Position numbers and translations under genes: made by a program. Shown here in pieces: positions 36,022 to 44,585 of a DNA stretch of 64,000 nt. The notes under the pieces are model-generated. The model ran no database searches. It saw only the letters and a program-made list of their open reading frames with translations, and was not told the origin of the DNA. Origin of the DNA: Claveliimonas bilis (GTDB lineage Bacteria; Bacillota; Clostridia; Lachnospirales; Lachnospiraceae); the NCBI RefSeq assembly GCF_030296775.1, contig NZ_AP027742.1, forward strand, positions 372,001 through 436,000, given 5' to 3'. Each line of letters begins with the position of its first letter. Within the stretch, counting starts at the first letter, position 1.

Positions 36022-37302
36022 GTGAATAAAGAAACTATAAAACGATATATACAGCTTGCGCTTGTAGTTTCATCAGCCGGCGTAATATATCCGATCGCTT
36101 ATCTGAAAAACAATTACCAGGAAACACTGCTTAGTGTATATAATATCAGTCTTCAGGAGCTGAATACTATTTTCCTTGCTCTGGGAATCATATCGGTCAT
36201 AACGTATTTCCCAAGCGGAATACTTTGTGATAAATTTTCCTGCAAAAAACTTCTGGTAATCTCATTGATCGGAACGGCTGCAGCCGGCTTCTGGTTTGCA
36301 ACCGTTCCGGAGTTTACCGGTATCGTCCTTATTTATATGCTATGGGGAATATTCTCGATTCTGACCTTCTGGTCAGCGCATATGAAGCTGATCAAGCTTC
36401 TGGCAAGGCCGGAAGAGCAGGGAAGGTTCTTCGGAATCCTGGATGGCGGACGAGGACTGATCGAAGCAGTTCTTGGTGTAATCGCAGTAGCAATCTTTGC
36501 AGCGCTGATGGGATCTGATCCTGGTCCAAAAGAGCAGCGCGAGGCAATGGTAGCTCTGGTTTACCTGTACACGGCTGCTATTGTAGTTGTTACGATCCTT
36601 ATCATCATCTTCATGGATGACGACAAGAACCCGAACAGTATGTTCCGCCAAGGTTCTGAAGTAAAACAAGAGAAATTCAAAGTCAGCGAAGTGAAAGAGC
36701 TGCTGAAAAATAAAACAGTTTTTGTACTGTCAGGCATTATCTTTACAGCCTATGCGCTGACATGGACATTGTACTATTTCAGCGGATTCCTTGAAACAAA
36801 CATTGGAATCGACGCTGTAACCGTCGGAGTTGTTATGACAGTTGTTCTGTGGCTGCGACCGGTGGGCGGATTTGTCGGCGGATTCCTGGGAGATAAATTA
36901 GGAAGGCCAAAGACAATCCTTACCGTACTCCTGTGTTCCTCCATTCTGTTGGTTGTTGTATCCGTTCTGCCGGCAACATCCGGACAGACACTGTTTATTG
37001 CGCTGATCCTGGTTCTGTCCTTCTTCATCTATGCAGTAAGAGGAACCTACTGGTCACTTATGGATGACTGTAAGGTAAATCCGGCTATCATCGGAACGGC
37101 AATGGGATTCACCGCTTTGCTTGGATATCTGCCGGATATCGTAGTACCGCTCTTCAATACCGCATGCTTTAATACATTTGGTCCTACAGGCGGATACTAT
37201 GCTTTCTTTGTTGGAAGTGCAATTCTTGGAGTGATCGGAGTTATCCTTATTGCGATCTTTATCATGATGATCAAGAAGAGAGATAGAGGAGAAGCAAAAT
37301 AG
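36022..37302 (+). CDS. MFS transporter (YqcE/UhpC-like), cassette A
   Basis: A 426-residue major facilitator with 12 hydrophobic segments. The loop GILCDKFSCKKLL between helices 2 and 3 and FLGDKLGRPKTIL in the second half are the MFS G-x3-D-x-x-G/S-R/K-type motifs. It begins with GTG eight bases after AAGGAGGG and lies between the FAD oxidase and etfB. By context it imports the cassette's substrate, probably a polyol, sugar acid or phosphorylated derivative; the substrate itself cannot be read. Confidence 0.85.
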   Translation: MNKETIKRYIQLALVVSSAGVIYPIAYLKNNYQETLLSVYNISLQELNTIFLALGIISVITYFPSGILCDKFSCKKLLVISLIGTAAAGFWFATVPEFTGIVLIYMLWGIFSILTFWSAHMKLIKLLARPEEQGRFFGILDGGRGLIEAVLGVIAVAIFAALMGSDPGPKEQREAMVALVYLYTAAIVVVTILIIIFMDDDKNPNSMFRQGSEVKQEKFKVSEVKELLKNKTVFVLSGIIFTAYALTWTLYYFSGFLETNIGIDAVTVGVVMTVVLWLRPVGGFVGGFLGDKLGRPKTILTVLLCSSILLVVVSVLPATSGQTLFIALILVLSFFIYAVRGTYWSLMDDCKVNPAIIGTAMGFTALLGYLPDIVVPLFNTACFNTFGPTGGYYAFFVGSAILGVIGVILIAIFIMMIKKRDRGEAK

Positions 37303-37307
37303 AGCAT

Positions 37308-38105
37308 ATGAGCAAAAAAATTGCCTGTCTGGTTAAGGTGATTCCGGATGTGGATCATTTTGCATACGATTATGAAAAAAACATTCTTGTCAGAGAGAAT
37401 CAAAGATCGGTTCTGAATCCAGACGATGCATGTGCAGCGGCGGCGGCCCTGGAGCTGAAGAAAAAGACAGACGCTCAGGTGACAGCAGTTACCATGGGGC
37501 CGGAGTCAAGCCGCAAATATATGGAAGACTTGCTCCGAAGAGGAGCAGACAGAGCGGTTCTGATCACGGATCCGGCATACAGGGGAAGCGACACTTATGT
37601 GACGGCGAAGATCCTTGCCGGATATCTGGAAAAAGAAGGATTTGACCTGATCTTCTGCGGAACCCGCACGCTGGATGGAGATACCTCTCATATCCCGTCC
37701 CAGGTAGCAGAGTTTTTAAATATGAATGTGATGAATCATGTGGTGAAAGTGGCGGAAAGCCAGCAGAGTGAGGAAGAAGTGACAGTAAAAGTAAAAGCTG
37801 AGACAGAGTCTTTGCTGTTTGTCATTGATCTTCCGGCTGTGATCGCCCTTTCCTCTGACAGCAAATACAAGCTTCCCTTCGTAAAATATGAGGACAGGAA
37901 AAAAGACGTATCCGACAGGCTGACGATCATTACAAATGACGATCTTCATATGGCCCCGGAAGAGACAGGGCTGGAGGGATCGAAAACAAAGGTTGTCCGT
38001 ACATATCCAAAACACTGCGAATATAAAGAAAAAAAGGTCGTTCAAAATGACGAGCAGGGGATTGAATATGTTTACGAGTATTTAAAAGAAAAAGGATTTT
38101 TATAG
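37308..38105 (+). CDS. etfB: electron transfer flavoprotein beta subunit, cassette A
   Basis: A 265-residue EtfB with VLNPDDACAAAAALELKKK, VTMGPESSRKYMEDLLRRGADRAVLITDPAYRGSDTY and CGTRTLDGDTSHIPSQVAE. The last resembles the DGDTAQVGPE block of canonical and bifurcating clostridial EtfB, which binds AMP or a second FAD. With EtfA it would accept electrons from the FAD oxidase. Five bases after the MFS stop and one base before etfA. Confidence 0.88.
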   Translation: MSKKIACLVKVIPDVDHFAYDYEKNILVRENQRSVLNPDDACAAAAALELKKKTDAQVTAVTMGPESSRKYMEDLLRRGADRAVLITDPAYRGSDTYVTAKILAGYLEKEGFDLIFCGTRTLDGDTSHIPSQVAEFLNMNVMNHVVKVAESQQSEEEVTVKVKAETESLLFVIDLPAVIALSSDSKYKLPFVKYEDRKKDVSDRLTIITNDDLHMAPEETGLEGSKTKVVRTYPKHCEYKEKKVVQNDEQGIEYVYEYLKEKGFL

Positions 38106-38106
38106 T

Positions 38107-39060
38107 ATGACAAGAGGATTGGTTTATCTTGACCGTAAAGATATCAGGCGTTCTGCACAGCTTTTGGAGGTTGTGCGAAGTCTGTACCCGGAGGCTTTTG
38201 TAGACGCGGTGATTTTCGGAGAAGGAAACTGGGAAATAGAAGGTTTCTTCGACGAGGTACATCATTTCCTGGTGGAAGAGGATTTGCTGTATGATGTGCG
38301 CAGGATTGCGAAACACATACAGGATCTTCAGGAGGAAAAACAGTATGACTGTATTGTGATCCCGGCAACCCGTGAGGGACGGATGATGGCGCCGGCGCTG
38401 GCAATGAAGCTGCAGACAGGTCTTGTGGCGGATGTGGTGGAAGTGTCCAGAGAAAACGAAGAAATCTGTATGATGCGCCCGGCCTTTGACGGAAAGCTGA
38501 TGGCCTGCATTACGAATCAGTCGAAGGGACCTGTCATGATGACGGTCAGACCCGGAGCCTTTCGCATGGCGGAGAAGCACATTCCTGAAAGGAAGGAATC
38601 TGCAAAAGTTATCATACACCGCTGTGAAAAGGAGGCTGCTCCTGGAATCCGCCTGCTGGAGAAGCAGGAGGCAGGGGAGAGCAAAGATATCCGGGAAGCG
38701 AGGGTGCTTGTATCTGGAGGAGGCGGAGTGGGAGAGCGTTTTCCGCAGCTTGAAAAGCTGGCAGATCTCCTTCACGGAATGGTTTCCTCCAGCAGAAGGC
38801 TTGTGGATGCAGGGATTACGCCCAGAAGTATACAGGTAGGTCAGTCCGGTAAGATTGTAAGCCCCAGATTATATGTTGCGCTCGGGATTTACGGATCTTT
38901 GCAGCATATGGAAGGACTTAGCAAAGTCGGGGATATTATAGCGGTCAATACGAATAAAAATGCGCCGATCTGCAGCCTTGCCTCTGTTGTGGTAGAAGGC
39001 GATGCGATCGAATTTGTGGATAAATTATCGAAAAAAATTATAAAAGAAAAGGAGAAATAA
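38107..39060 (+). CDS. etfA: electron transfer flavoprotein alpha subunit, cassette A
   Basis: A 317-residue EtfA. The C-terminal FAD domain is clear: SSRRLVDAGITPRSIQVGQSGKIVSPRLYVALGIYGSLQHMEGLSKVGDIIAVNTNKNAPIC, matching the canonical R..vdaG...d.qVGqtGk.v.P.lYia.GisGaiQH..G.. pattern. There is no N-terminal ferredoxin domain. Starts one base after the etfB stop, so stoichiometric synthesis is expected. Confidence 0.9.
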   Translation: MTRGLVYLDRKDIRRSAQLLEVVRSLYPEAFVDAVIFGEGNWEIEGFFDEVHHFLVEEDLLYDVRRIAKHIQDLQEEKQYDCIVIPATREGRMMAPALAMKLQTGLVADVVEVSRENEEICMMRPAFDGKLMACITNQSKGPVMMTVRPGAFRMAEKHIPERKESAKVIIHRCEKEAAPGIRLLEKQEAGESKDIREARVLVSGGGGVGERFPQLEKLADLLHGMVSSSRRLVDAGITPRSIQVGQSGKIVSPRLYVALGIYGSLQHMEGLSKVGDIIAVNTNKNAPICSLASVVVEGDAIEFVDKLSKKIIKEKEK

Positions 39061-39063
39061 ATT

Positions 39064-39843
39064 ATGAAACAGATTACAGATTTCAACATGAACTATTTTT
39101 CACTGAAAGGGAAAAATGCAATCGTAACAGGAGGAAATACCGGACTTGGACAGGCGTTTTCACTGGCCCTTGCAAAAGCCGGAGCAAACATTTTCATGCC
39201 AAGCGTTATGCCGGATGATCCGGAGTTTAATAAGCTGATCGAAGCAGAAGGCGGAAAAGCTTATTACATGGAAGCAGATCTGACAAAAGACGGTATGGCA
39301 AAGGTTGTTACAGACACTGCTCTGGAAAAAATGGGATCCATTGATATCCTCGTAAACTGTGCGGGAATCTGCCCTTGTGAAGAGTGGGAAAATTTCGGAA
39401 GAGATCTGTGGGATAAAGGAACAGCAATCAACCTGACAGCAGCTTTTGAAATGACTACAGAATGCGGAAAGGTTATGAAAGAACAAAGAAGCGGAAAGAT
39501 CATCAACATCTGCTCCTTGTTCTCTTTCCTGGGATGCCAGCTGTCTCCGGTATATGTTGCTACAAAACACGGTATTGCAGGTCTTACAAAGGCTTACTGT
39601 GATGAACTTGGACAGTACAATATCCAGGTAAACGGAATCGCTCCGGGATACTTTAAGACAAAAGCTGCAGAATATTCTGCAAACGATCCGGTAAGAAGCC
39701 AGAGAATCGTAGATCATACACCTGCAAACAGATGGGGAGAAGTTCATGACCTGATGGGAACGGTTGTATTCCTTGCAAGCGAAGCGTCCCAGTTTGTAAA
39801 CGGACATATTCTGGCTGTAGACGGAGGCTATCTCGTTCGTTAA
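39064..39843 (+). CDS. SDR family oxidoreductase (YgcW/KduD-like), cassette A
   Basis: A 259-residue classical short-chain dehydrogenase: cofactor motif TGGNTGLGQAF (residues 20-30), NCAGICP, catalytic Ser in NICSLFSFLG and YVATK (Tyr/Lys), and C-terminal VNGHILAVDGGY. The family acts on hydroxyls of sugars and sugar acids with NAD(P). Clearly paralogous to the SDR at 42479 (both start Mx-QI-DF-M--FSL-GKNA). Four bases after etfA. Confidence 0.92.
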   Translation: MKQITDFNMNYFSLKGKNAIVTGGNTGLGQAFSLALAKAGANIFMPSVMPDDPEFNKLIEAEGGKAYYMEADLTKDGMAKVVTDTALEKMGSIDILVNCAGICPCEEWENFGRDLWDKGTAINLTAAFEMTTECGKVMKEQRSGKIINICSLFSFLGCQLSPVYVATKHGIAGLTKAYCDELGQYNIQVNGIAPGYFKTKAAEYSANDPVRSQRIVDHTPANRWGEVHDLMGTVVFLASEASQFVNGHILAVDGGYLVR

Positions 39844-39869
39844 TTTAGATTAAATTTCAGGAGAAAGAC

Positions 39870-41312
39870 ATGGAAAAGAAATATATTGTAGGCATCGATG
39901 TAGGTTCCCAGAGTGCGAAGGTGCTGATCTATGATCTCAAAGGCCACATTGCTGCAAAAGGGAAGAAAAAACTGGCGCCGATGCATCTGGCAGAGCCGGG
40001 AATCGTAGAGCATCCGGGAGATGACCTGTGGGAATCTTTGAGTGAGGCCTGCCGCCTGGCGCTGGAAGACTTCAAGGAAGATTACAGCACAATTATCGGC
40101 GTTGGTATCGGAGGTATCCGCTGCTGCAGAGTACTTCTCAAAAAAGACGGTACTTTGGCGCAGCCGGTGATCAGCTGGATGGATGCAAGAACAGCAGTGC
40201 CATATGAACACACAAATCCGGAGGTCGCTTATGTGACTTCCACCACAGGATATCTGTCCTGCCGTCTGACGGGAGAATTTAAAGACTGTATCGGAAATGC
40301 TTTCGGCGAGTGGCCGGTGGACATGGAGACATGGAACTGGAGCGAAGATGAGGAAGTGATCCGCAAATATCAGATCCCGAGGGAAATGTTATTCGAGGCA
40401 GTAGGGCCGGGAGAAATCCTCGGACATGTGACAAAGGCGGCCTCTGAAAAAACAGGATTGCCGGAAGGGCTTCCGGTAGTCAGCGTGACCAATGACAAGG
40501 CAGTAGAGGGCCTGGGAGCCGGACTGGTGAACGATCAGACGGCAGTGATTTCCCTTGGAACATACATTACTCTTATGATCCAGGGTAAGGAACTTCCAAA
40601 GGATCCAAAGGCGCTTTGGGCAATCATCTCATCTGTGCCGGGAAAATATCTGTACGAAAGCTACGGTATCCGCCGTGGAATGTGGACAGTAAGCTGGTTC
40701 CGCGATCTCTTTGGAGACGGGCTCATGCAGGAAGCGGCAAAACAGGGATTGTCCCCGGAAGAGCTGCTGAATAAGAAAGCAGAGAAGGTTCCGGCAGGAT
40801 CGGACGGACTGATGACGGTTCTTGACTGGCTGGCAAATCCGTGGGAGCCGTACAAAAAGGGAATCATGATCGGCTTTGGCGCTCACATGGATGAAGCATA
40901 TATGTACCGGTCTATTCTGGAAGGTATTGCTTATACAATGAAGAACAACTGCGATGCTATGTGTGAAGAGCTGGGCAAGCCTCTGAAAGAGATCGTGATC
41001 TCGGGAGGCGGTTCCAACAGCGACCTGTTTATGCAGATTTTTGCGGATATTTTCAATGTGCCTGCAAAGAGAAATGTAGTAAACGAATCAGCAAGTCTGG
41101 GCGCTGTTATCAACACTGCAGTTGCGCTGGGAGAATATGAAAGCTACGAAAAAGCTGTAGAAGAGATGGTAGAGATAAAAGATGTATTTATGCCGATCGA
41201 AAAGAATGCACAGCTGTATCAGAAGCTGAACCAGCGGGCATATAAGAACATGGCAAATTATACAGATGGCGTACTGAAAGAAATTTACAACGTCTATAAT
41301 GAAGATGTGTAA
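39870..41312 (+). CDS. FGGY family carbohydrate kinase (YgcE-like), cassette A
   Basis: A 480-residue kinase: phosphate-binding GIDVGSQSAKVLIYD at the N-terminus, PVISWMDAR, the second ATP-binding region VISLGTYITLM, and VISGGGSNSDLFMQIFADIFNVPAKR near the C-terminus, corresponding to the second FGGY signature. It phosphorylates a sugar, ketose or polyol. It is about as long as E. coli YgcE. Paralogue of the gene at 44582. Last gene of cassette A; the convergent rpiR follows after 30 bases. Confidence 0.9.
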   Translation: MEKKYIVGIDVGSQSAKVLIYDLKGHIAAKGKKKLAPMHLAEPGIVEHPGDDLWESLSEACRLALEDFKEDYSTIIGVGIGGIRCCRVLLKKDGTLAQPVISWMDARTAVPYEHTNPEVAYVTSTTGYLSCRLTGEFKDCIGNAFGEWPVDMETWNWSEDEEVIRKYQIPREMLFEAVGPGEILGHVTKAASEKTGLPEGLPVVSVTNDKAVEGLGAGLVNDQTAVISLGTYITLMIQGKELPKDPKALWAIISSVPGKYLYESYGIRRGMWTVSWFRDLFGDGLMQEAAKQGLSPEELLNKKAEKVPAGSDGLMTVLDWLANPWEPYKKGIMIGFGAHMDEAYMYRSILEGIAYTMKNNCDAMCEELGKPLKEIVISGGGSNSDLFMQIFADIFNVPAKRNVVNESASLGAVINTAVALGEYESYEKAVEEMVEIKDVFMPIEKNAQLYQKLNQRAYKNMANYTDGVLKEIYNVYNEDV

Positions 41313-41342
41313 AAGGTCTACCACCTGATGCCTTTGGGGAAG

Positions 41343-42053
41343 TTACGCCCGTTCTTTGACATAGCGGGCGATAACTTCCTCGATAAATATAAAGAAAATG
41401 ATTCTGGATTTTTCATAGGCAATCGGAGAGAGCGTCTGGAACGTATCGGTGAGAAAGATGATCTGTCCGTAATCCGGGATGATGGAGGTGTTGTATTCTT
41501 CCACCAGCAGAAGAAGCTGGGCTCCCTTTTCTTTTGCCACTCTCTTATAATTGCGGAAGGAATCATAAGTGCCGGTGGCGGAGAAGATTACCACGATCGT
41601 GTCGGAATCTATAACGGAAGCCGCAGCAAGTTCATCCTCGCTTACGATGATGGTCTGGCTGCTGAAGAGCTGCAGTTTAAACTGGAAATACTGGGCGCAG
41701 TACTTGGAAGGACCGTAGCCTACCAGGACAATCTTTTTATACTGACGTATTTCGCTGATGAACCGATCGATGAGAGACTGGTCAAAAGTGTCCAGGAAGT
41801 GACGGATACGAGCAAATTCATCAGAAAAAGTTTTGGTGACTGGCTGGCGTTTGCAAATATAGTCCCGGTACTGTTTGTAGTTCTGGAAGCCAAGTTTTTT
41901 GACGAATTTTGATATCTTGGACGGAGAACAATGGCAGATTTCGGAAGCTTCCACGATCGTCAGTTTTTCATTTTTCTGGCATTCTTCTGTGAGGATTTTA
42001 TGAATCTCTGTGTCCAGAGCGTTTAGTTGTCCGCTCATATCAATTTCTAACAT
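41343..42053 (-). CDS. RpiR/MurR family transcriptional regulator
   Basis: A 236-residue regulator with N-terminal RpiR helix-turn-helix (EKLTIVEASEICHCSPSKISKFVKKLGFQNYKQYRDYI, about residues 30-67) and a SIS sugar-phosphate-binding domain (IVLVGYGPSKYCAQYFQFKLQLF and VVIFSATGTYDSF). SIS domains sense phosphosugars, in line with the kinases on both sides. It is the only DNA-binding regulator in the twin-cassette region and lies between the two cassettes on the opposite strand. Slightly shorter than typical RpiR proteins. Ribosome binding site AGGAGGAG. Confidence 0.9.
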   Translation of the reverse strand: MLEIDMSGQLNALDTEIHKILTEECQKNEKLTIVEASEICHCSPSKISKFVKKLGFQNYKQYRDYICKRQPVTKTFSDEFARIRHFLDTFDQSLIDRFISEIRQYKKIVLVGYGPSKYCAQYFQFKLQLFSSQTIIVSEDELAAASVIDSDTIVVIFSATGTYDSFRNYKRVAKEKGAQLLLLVEEYNTSIIPDYGQIIFLTDTFQTLSPIAYEKSRIIFFIFIEEVIARYVKERA

Positions 42054-42217
42054 GTTAAAGTCTCCTCCTGTTTTGGCCCGATAGTTTCGGGACTATCCGT
42101 ATATTTGAAATAGTGAGATGTTCTTTAGTAAATATTTTATATGATTAAAAAAGAGATGTAAAGAAACAAAATTTTTAGATAACCATAAAATGACTGACGA
42201 AATATACAAAAATAATC

Positions 42218-42286
42218 GTGAAAAATCTGCGTTTTTCACAAAAATGACAAAAGGGGATTGACGAAAACAAGTGCATTTGCTATGGT
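42218..42286 (+). promoter_or_regulatory. cassette B promoter with upstream inverted repeat
   Basis: TTGACG (42258-42263), 17-base spacer, TATGGT (42281-42286). Upstream GTGAAAAA-TCTGCG-TTTTTCAC (42218-42239) is a perfect 8-bp inverted repeat and a candidate RpiR operator. The intergenic space with divergent rpiR is 425 bases; the first 150 bases beside rpiR are A/T-rich with no other feature seen. Confidence 0.6.
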
Positions 42287-42340
42287 TAAAGCAAGTTAAA
42301 ACTGAATAGAGCGAAGAATCGTTAGAAGATAAAATGCAGA

Positions 42341-42398
42341 AAGACGATCAGATATATTGTTGTAACAGCAACAGATTATATTTGATGCGTCTTTTTTT
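42341..42398 (+). terminator. intrinsic terminator (attenuator) in the cassette B leader
   Basis: A long imperfect hairpin: AAGACGATCAGATATATTGTTG pairs with CAACAGATTATATTTGATGCGTCTT around TAACAG with one or two bulges, followed by seven T. It lies between the promoter at 42258 and the first gene at 42479, so transcripts must pass it. Together with the GlpP/YgcP-like gene at the end of the cassette it suggests control by antitermination. Confidence 0.75.
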
Positions 42399-42478
42399 AT
42401 TTGCCGGAAACGTTCACTCTATTCTGACGGCGCAAAAGAGAAAACTACAAAAACAAAAGGAAAGGAAGATGAGGTTTT

Positions 42479-43261
42479 ATGCATCAAATTAACGATTTTC
42501 ACATGGGATTATTTTCTCTGGAGGGGAAAAATGCAGTAGTAACAGGAGGAAACTCCGGACTTGGACAGGCGTTTTCACTTGCTCTTGCAAAAGGCGGAGC
42601 AAATGTGTTGGCAGCCAGTATCGTAGATGATGACGGGGAGACAAAAGAGCTGATCGAAGGATGCGGCAAAGAATATCGGTTTGTAAAAGCAGATATTACG
42701 GCAGATGGAGAATGTAAAAGAGTAGTAGACGAATGTGTGAACACATGGGGAAGTATTGATATCCTTGTGAACTGTGCAGGACTTAGCATTAATATCGAAG
42801 ATGTTACACAGTACACCAGAGAGCCCTGGGACAAGATGGTAGCTGTTAACCTGACAGCGGCATTTGAGATGACACACGAGGCGTTAAAATACATGATCCC
42901 GCAGAACAGCGGAAAGATCATCAACATCGGATCTCTTTATACATTCCTTGGCGGACAGTGGTCCCCGGCTTATGCGGCAACAAAGCATGGTATTGCAGGA
43001 CTTGCCAAAGCAATGTGCGACGAACTTGCACAGTTTAATATCCAGGTAAATACCATTGCTCCCGGATATTTTGCAACAAAACTGACAGAGAAGACAAGAA
43101 GTGATCCGAAGAGAAACGCAGAGATCCTTGCCCATATTCCGGCAAACAGATGGGGCGATCTGTATGACCTTATGGGAGCATGCGTATTCCTTGCAAGCAA
43201 TGCTTCCGACTACGTAAACGGACATATTCTTACAGTAGACGGCGGATTTTTGATGAGATAA
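42479..43261 (+). CDS. SDR family oxidoreductase (YgcW/KduD-like), cassette B
   Basis: A 260-residue classical SDR: TGGNSGLGQAF cofactor motif, NCAGLSINI, INIGSLYTFLGGQWSPAYAATK active site (Ser, Tyr, Lys) and YVNGHILTVDGGFLMR at the end. It is a close paralogue of the cassette A SDR, sharing most motifs and the same length. First gene of cassette B, about 185 bases downstream of the expected transcription start. AAAGGAAG-type ribosome binding site. Confidence 0.92.
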   Translation: MHQINDFHMGLFSLEGKNAVVTGGNSGLGQAFSLALAKGGANVLAASIVDDDGETKELIEGCGKEYRFVKADITADGECKRVVDECVNTWGSIDILVNCAGLSINIEDVTQYTREPWDKMVAVNLTAAFEMTHEALKYMIPQNSGKIINIGSLYTFLGGQWSPAYAATKHGIAGLAKAMCDELAQFNIQVNTIAPGYFATKLTEKTRSDPKRNAEILAHIPANRWGDLYDLMGACVFLASNASDYVNGHILTVDGGFLMR

Positions 43262-43310
43262 CGAAGAACGGAAACTAAGTGACGGATAAAATCAGGAATG
43301 GAGAATAAGA

Positions 43311-44585
43311 ATGGGACAGACAGCGAAGAAAAGAAATAAATGGGTGACTTTTATAATTGTTTGTATGACAACAGGTGTTATCACCGAGCTTCCATATTTG
43401 AGGTGGCAGCTATATGAACCGTTAAGAGAAGCGCTGGGACAGACGAATACGGAATTTGGCCTGTCAATGAGCTTGTTTGGAGTTCTGGCAGCAATTCTGT
43501 ACATACCGGGCGGATGGCTTGCAGACAGAATTTCACACCGGAAGCTGTTTACGGCTTCGGCGATCGGATGCGGAATCCTGGGACTGTGGCTTTCTACGAT
43601 GCCTTCTTTTACAGCAACCATGATCATTCATGCACTGTGGGCAGTGACAAACATCGGAATGTTCTGGCCGGCAATGACAAAAGCGATTTCTCTTCTGGAA
43701 GAAAGTGAAGGCCAGGGAAAGATATTCGGACTCTTTGAAGGAGTCAGAGGAGTATTCGTTCTGGTTATGTGGCTGGGATTGATGCAGGTGTTTGAAAAGC
43801 TGGGCGGTATCCAGGCGGTTATCCTGGCTTTGTCTATCCTGTCCATTATCACAGGAGTGATCAGTTTCTTCTTCATGGCAGATAATACAGGAGAGGCAAC
43901 GACGAGCAGCCAGTCTGTTATGAAAGATATGGCGACCGCATTAAAAACCCCGTCCGTATGGGTTGTGGCAATCGTTATCTTTACGATTTACGCTACATAT
44001 TCCGCTTCTTCCTATATGCAGCCCTATTGTGAGACAGTTCTTGGAATGTCCGCGGTGGCAGCAGGCTATGTAGGAATCTTGAGAAAAGATGCGATCCGTC
44101 TTCTGGGCGCTCCTATCAGTGGATTTATTTCAGAGAAAATGGGCGGAAGATGTGCTCTTCTGATCGGAATCTTTGATATCCTGTTCATCATTTCTCTGGC
44201 AATCCTTCTGGTGCTTCCTGTAGGCGCACAGTATACAGTTGTTACAGTTGTTATCCTGGTAGCGACATCCTTTGCTATTTACGGTATGCGCGGTATGTAT
44301 TATGCTATTATTGATGAGATCGGAACACCGAAGAAAATATACGGAGCAGTAGCTGGTTTTGCGATGTTTATCGGCTTCCTTCCGGACGCTTTTAACTCCA
44401 CACTGTGCGGATACTGGCTGGATGCGTATCCGGGTGCACAGGGATATCGGAATATCTTCATTTATATGCTGGTGCTGATCATTGTAAATGTTATACTGAT
44501 AGGAATACTTCTGCGCTACATCAGTAAAAACAAAGAGCAGATCAGGAAAAATCAGCAGGAACTGAAAGGAGAAGTTGCAGAATGA
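43311..44585 (+). CDS. MFS transporter (YqcE/UhpC-like), cassette B
   Basis: A 424-residue major facilitator with 12 predicted helices. Loop 2-3 carries GGWLADRISHRKLF, the MFS A-motif; GFISEKMGGRCALL is the equivalent in the second half. It shares the RGxYYA/S and helix layout with the cassette A transporter but is clearly diverged, so the two may take different though related substrates. Its last four bases (ATGA) overlap the kinase start. Confidence 0.87.
   Translation: MGQTAKKRNKWVTFIIVCMTTGVITELPYLRWQLYEPLREALGQTNTEFGLSMSLFGVLAAILYIPGGWLADRISHRKLFTASAIGCGILGLWLSTMPSFTATMIIHALWAVTNIGMFWPAMTKAISLLEESEGQGKIFGLFEGVRGVFVLVMWLGLMQVFEKLGGIQAVILALSILSIITGVISFFFMADNTGEATTSSQSVMKDMATALKTPSVWVVAIVIFTIYATYSASSYMQPYCETVLGMSAVAAGYVGILRKDAIRLLGAPISGFISEKMGGRCALLIGIFDILFIISLAILLVLPVGAQYTVVTVVILVATSFAIYGMRGMYYAIIDEIGTPKKIYGAVAGFAMFIGFLPDAFNSTLCGYWLDAYPGAQGYRNIFIYMLVLIIVNVILIGILLRYISKNKEQIRKNQQELKGEVAE

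Noticed and set aside
42341..42398. Terminator belonging to an upstream plus-strand gene
   Set aside because: No plus-strand gene ends nearby; kinase A ends 1 kb before and rpiR is on the other strand, so it is placed as a leader terminator of cassette B.
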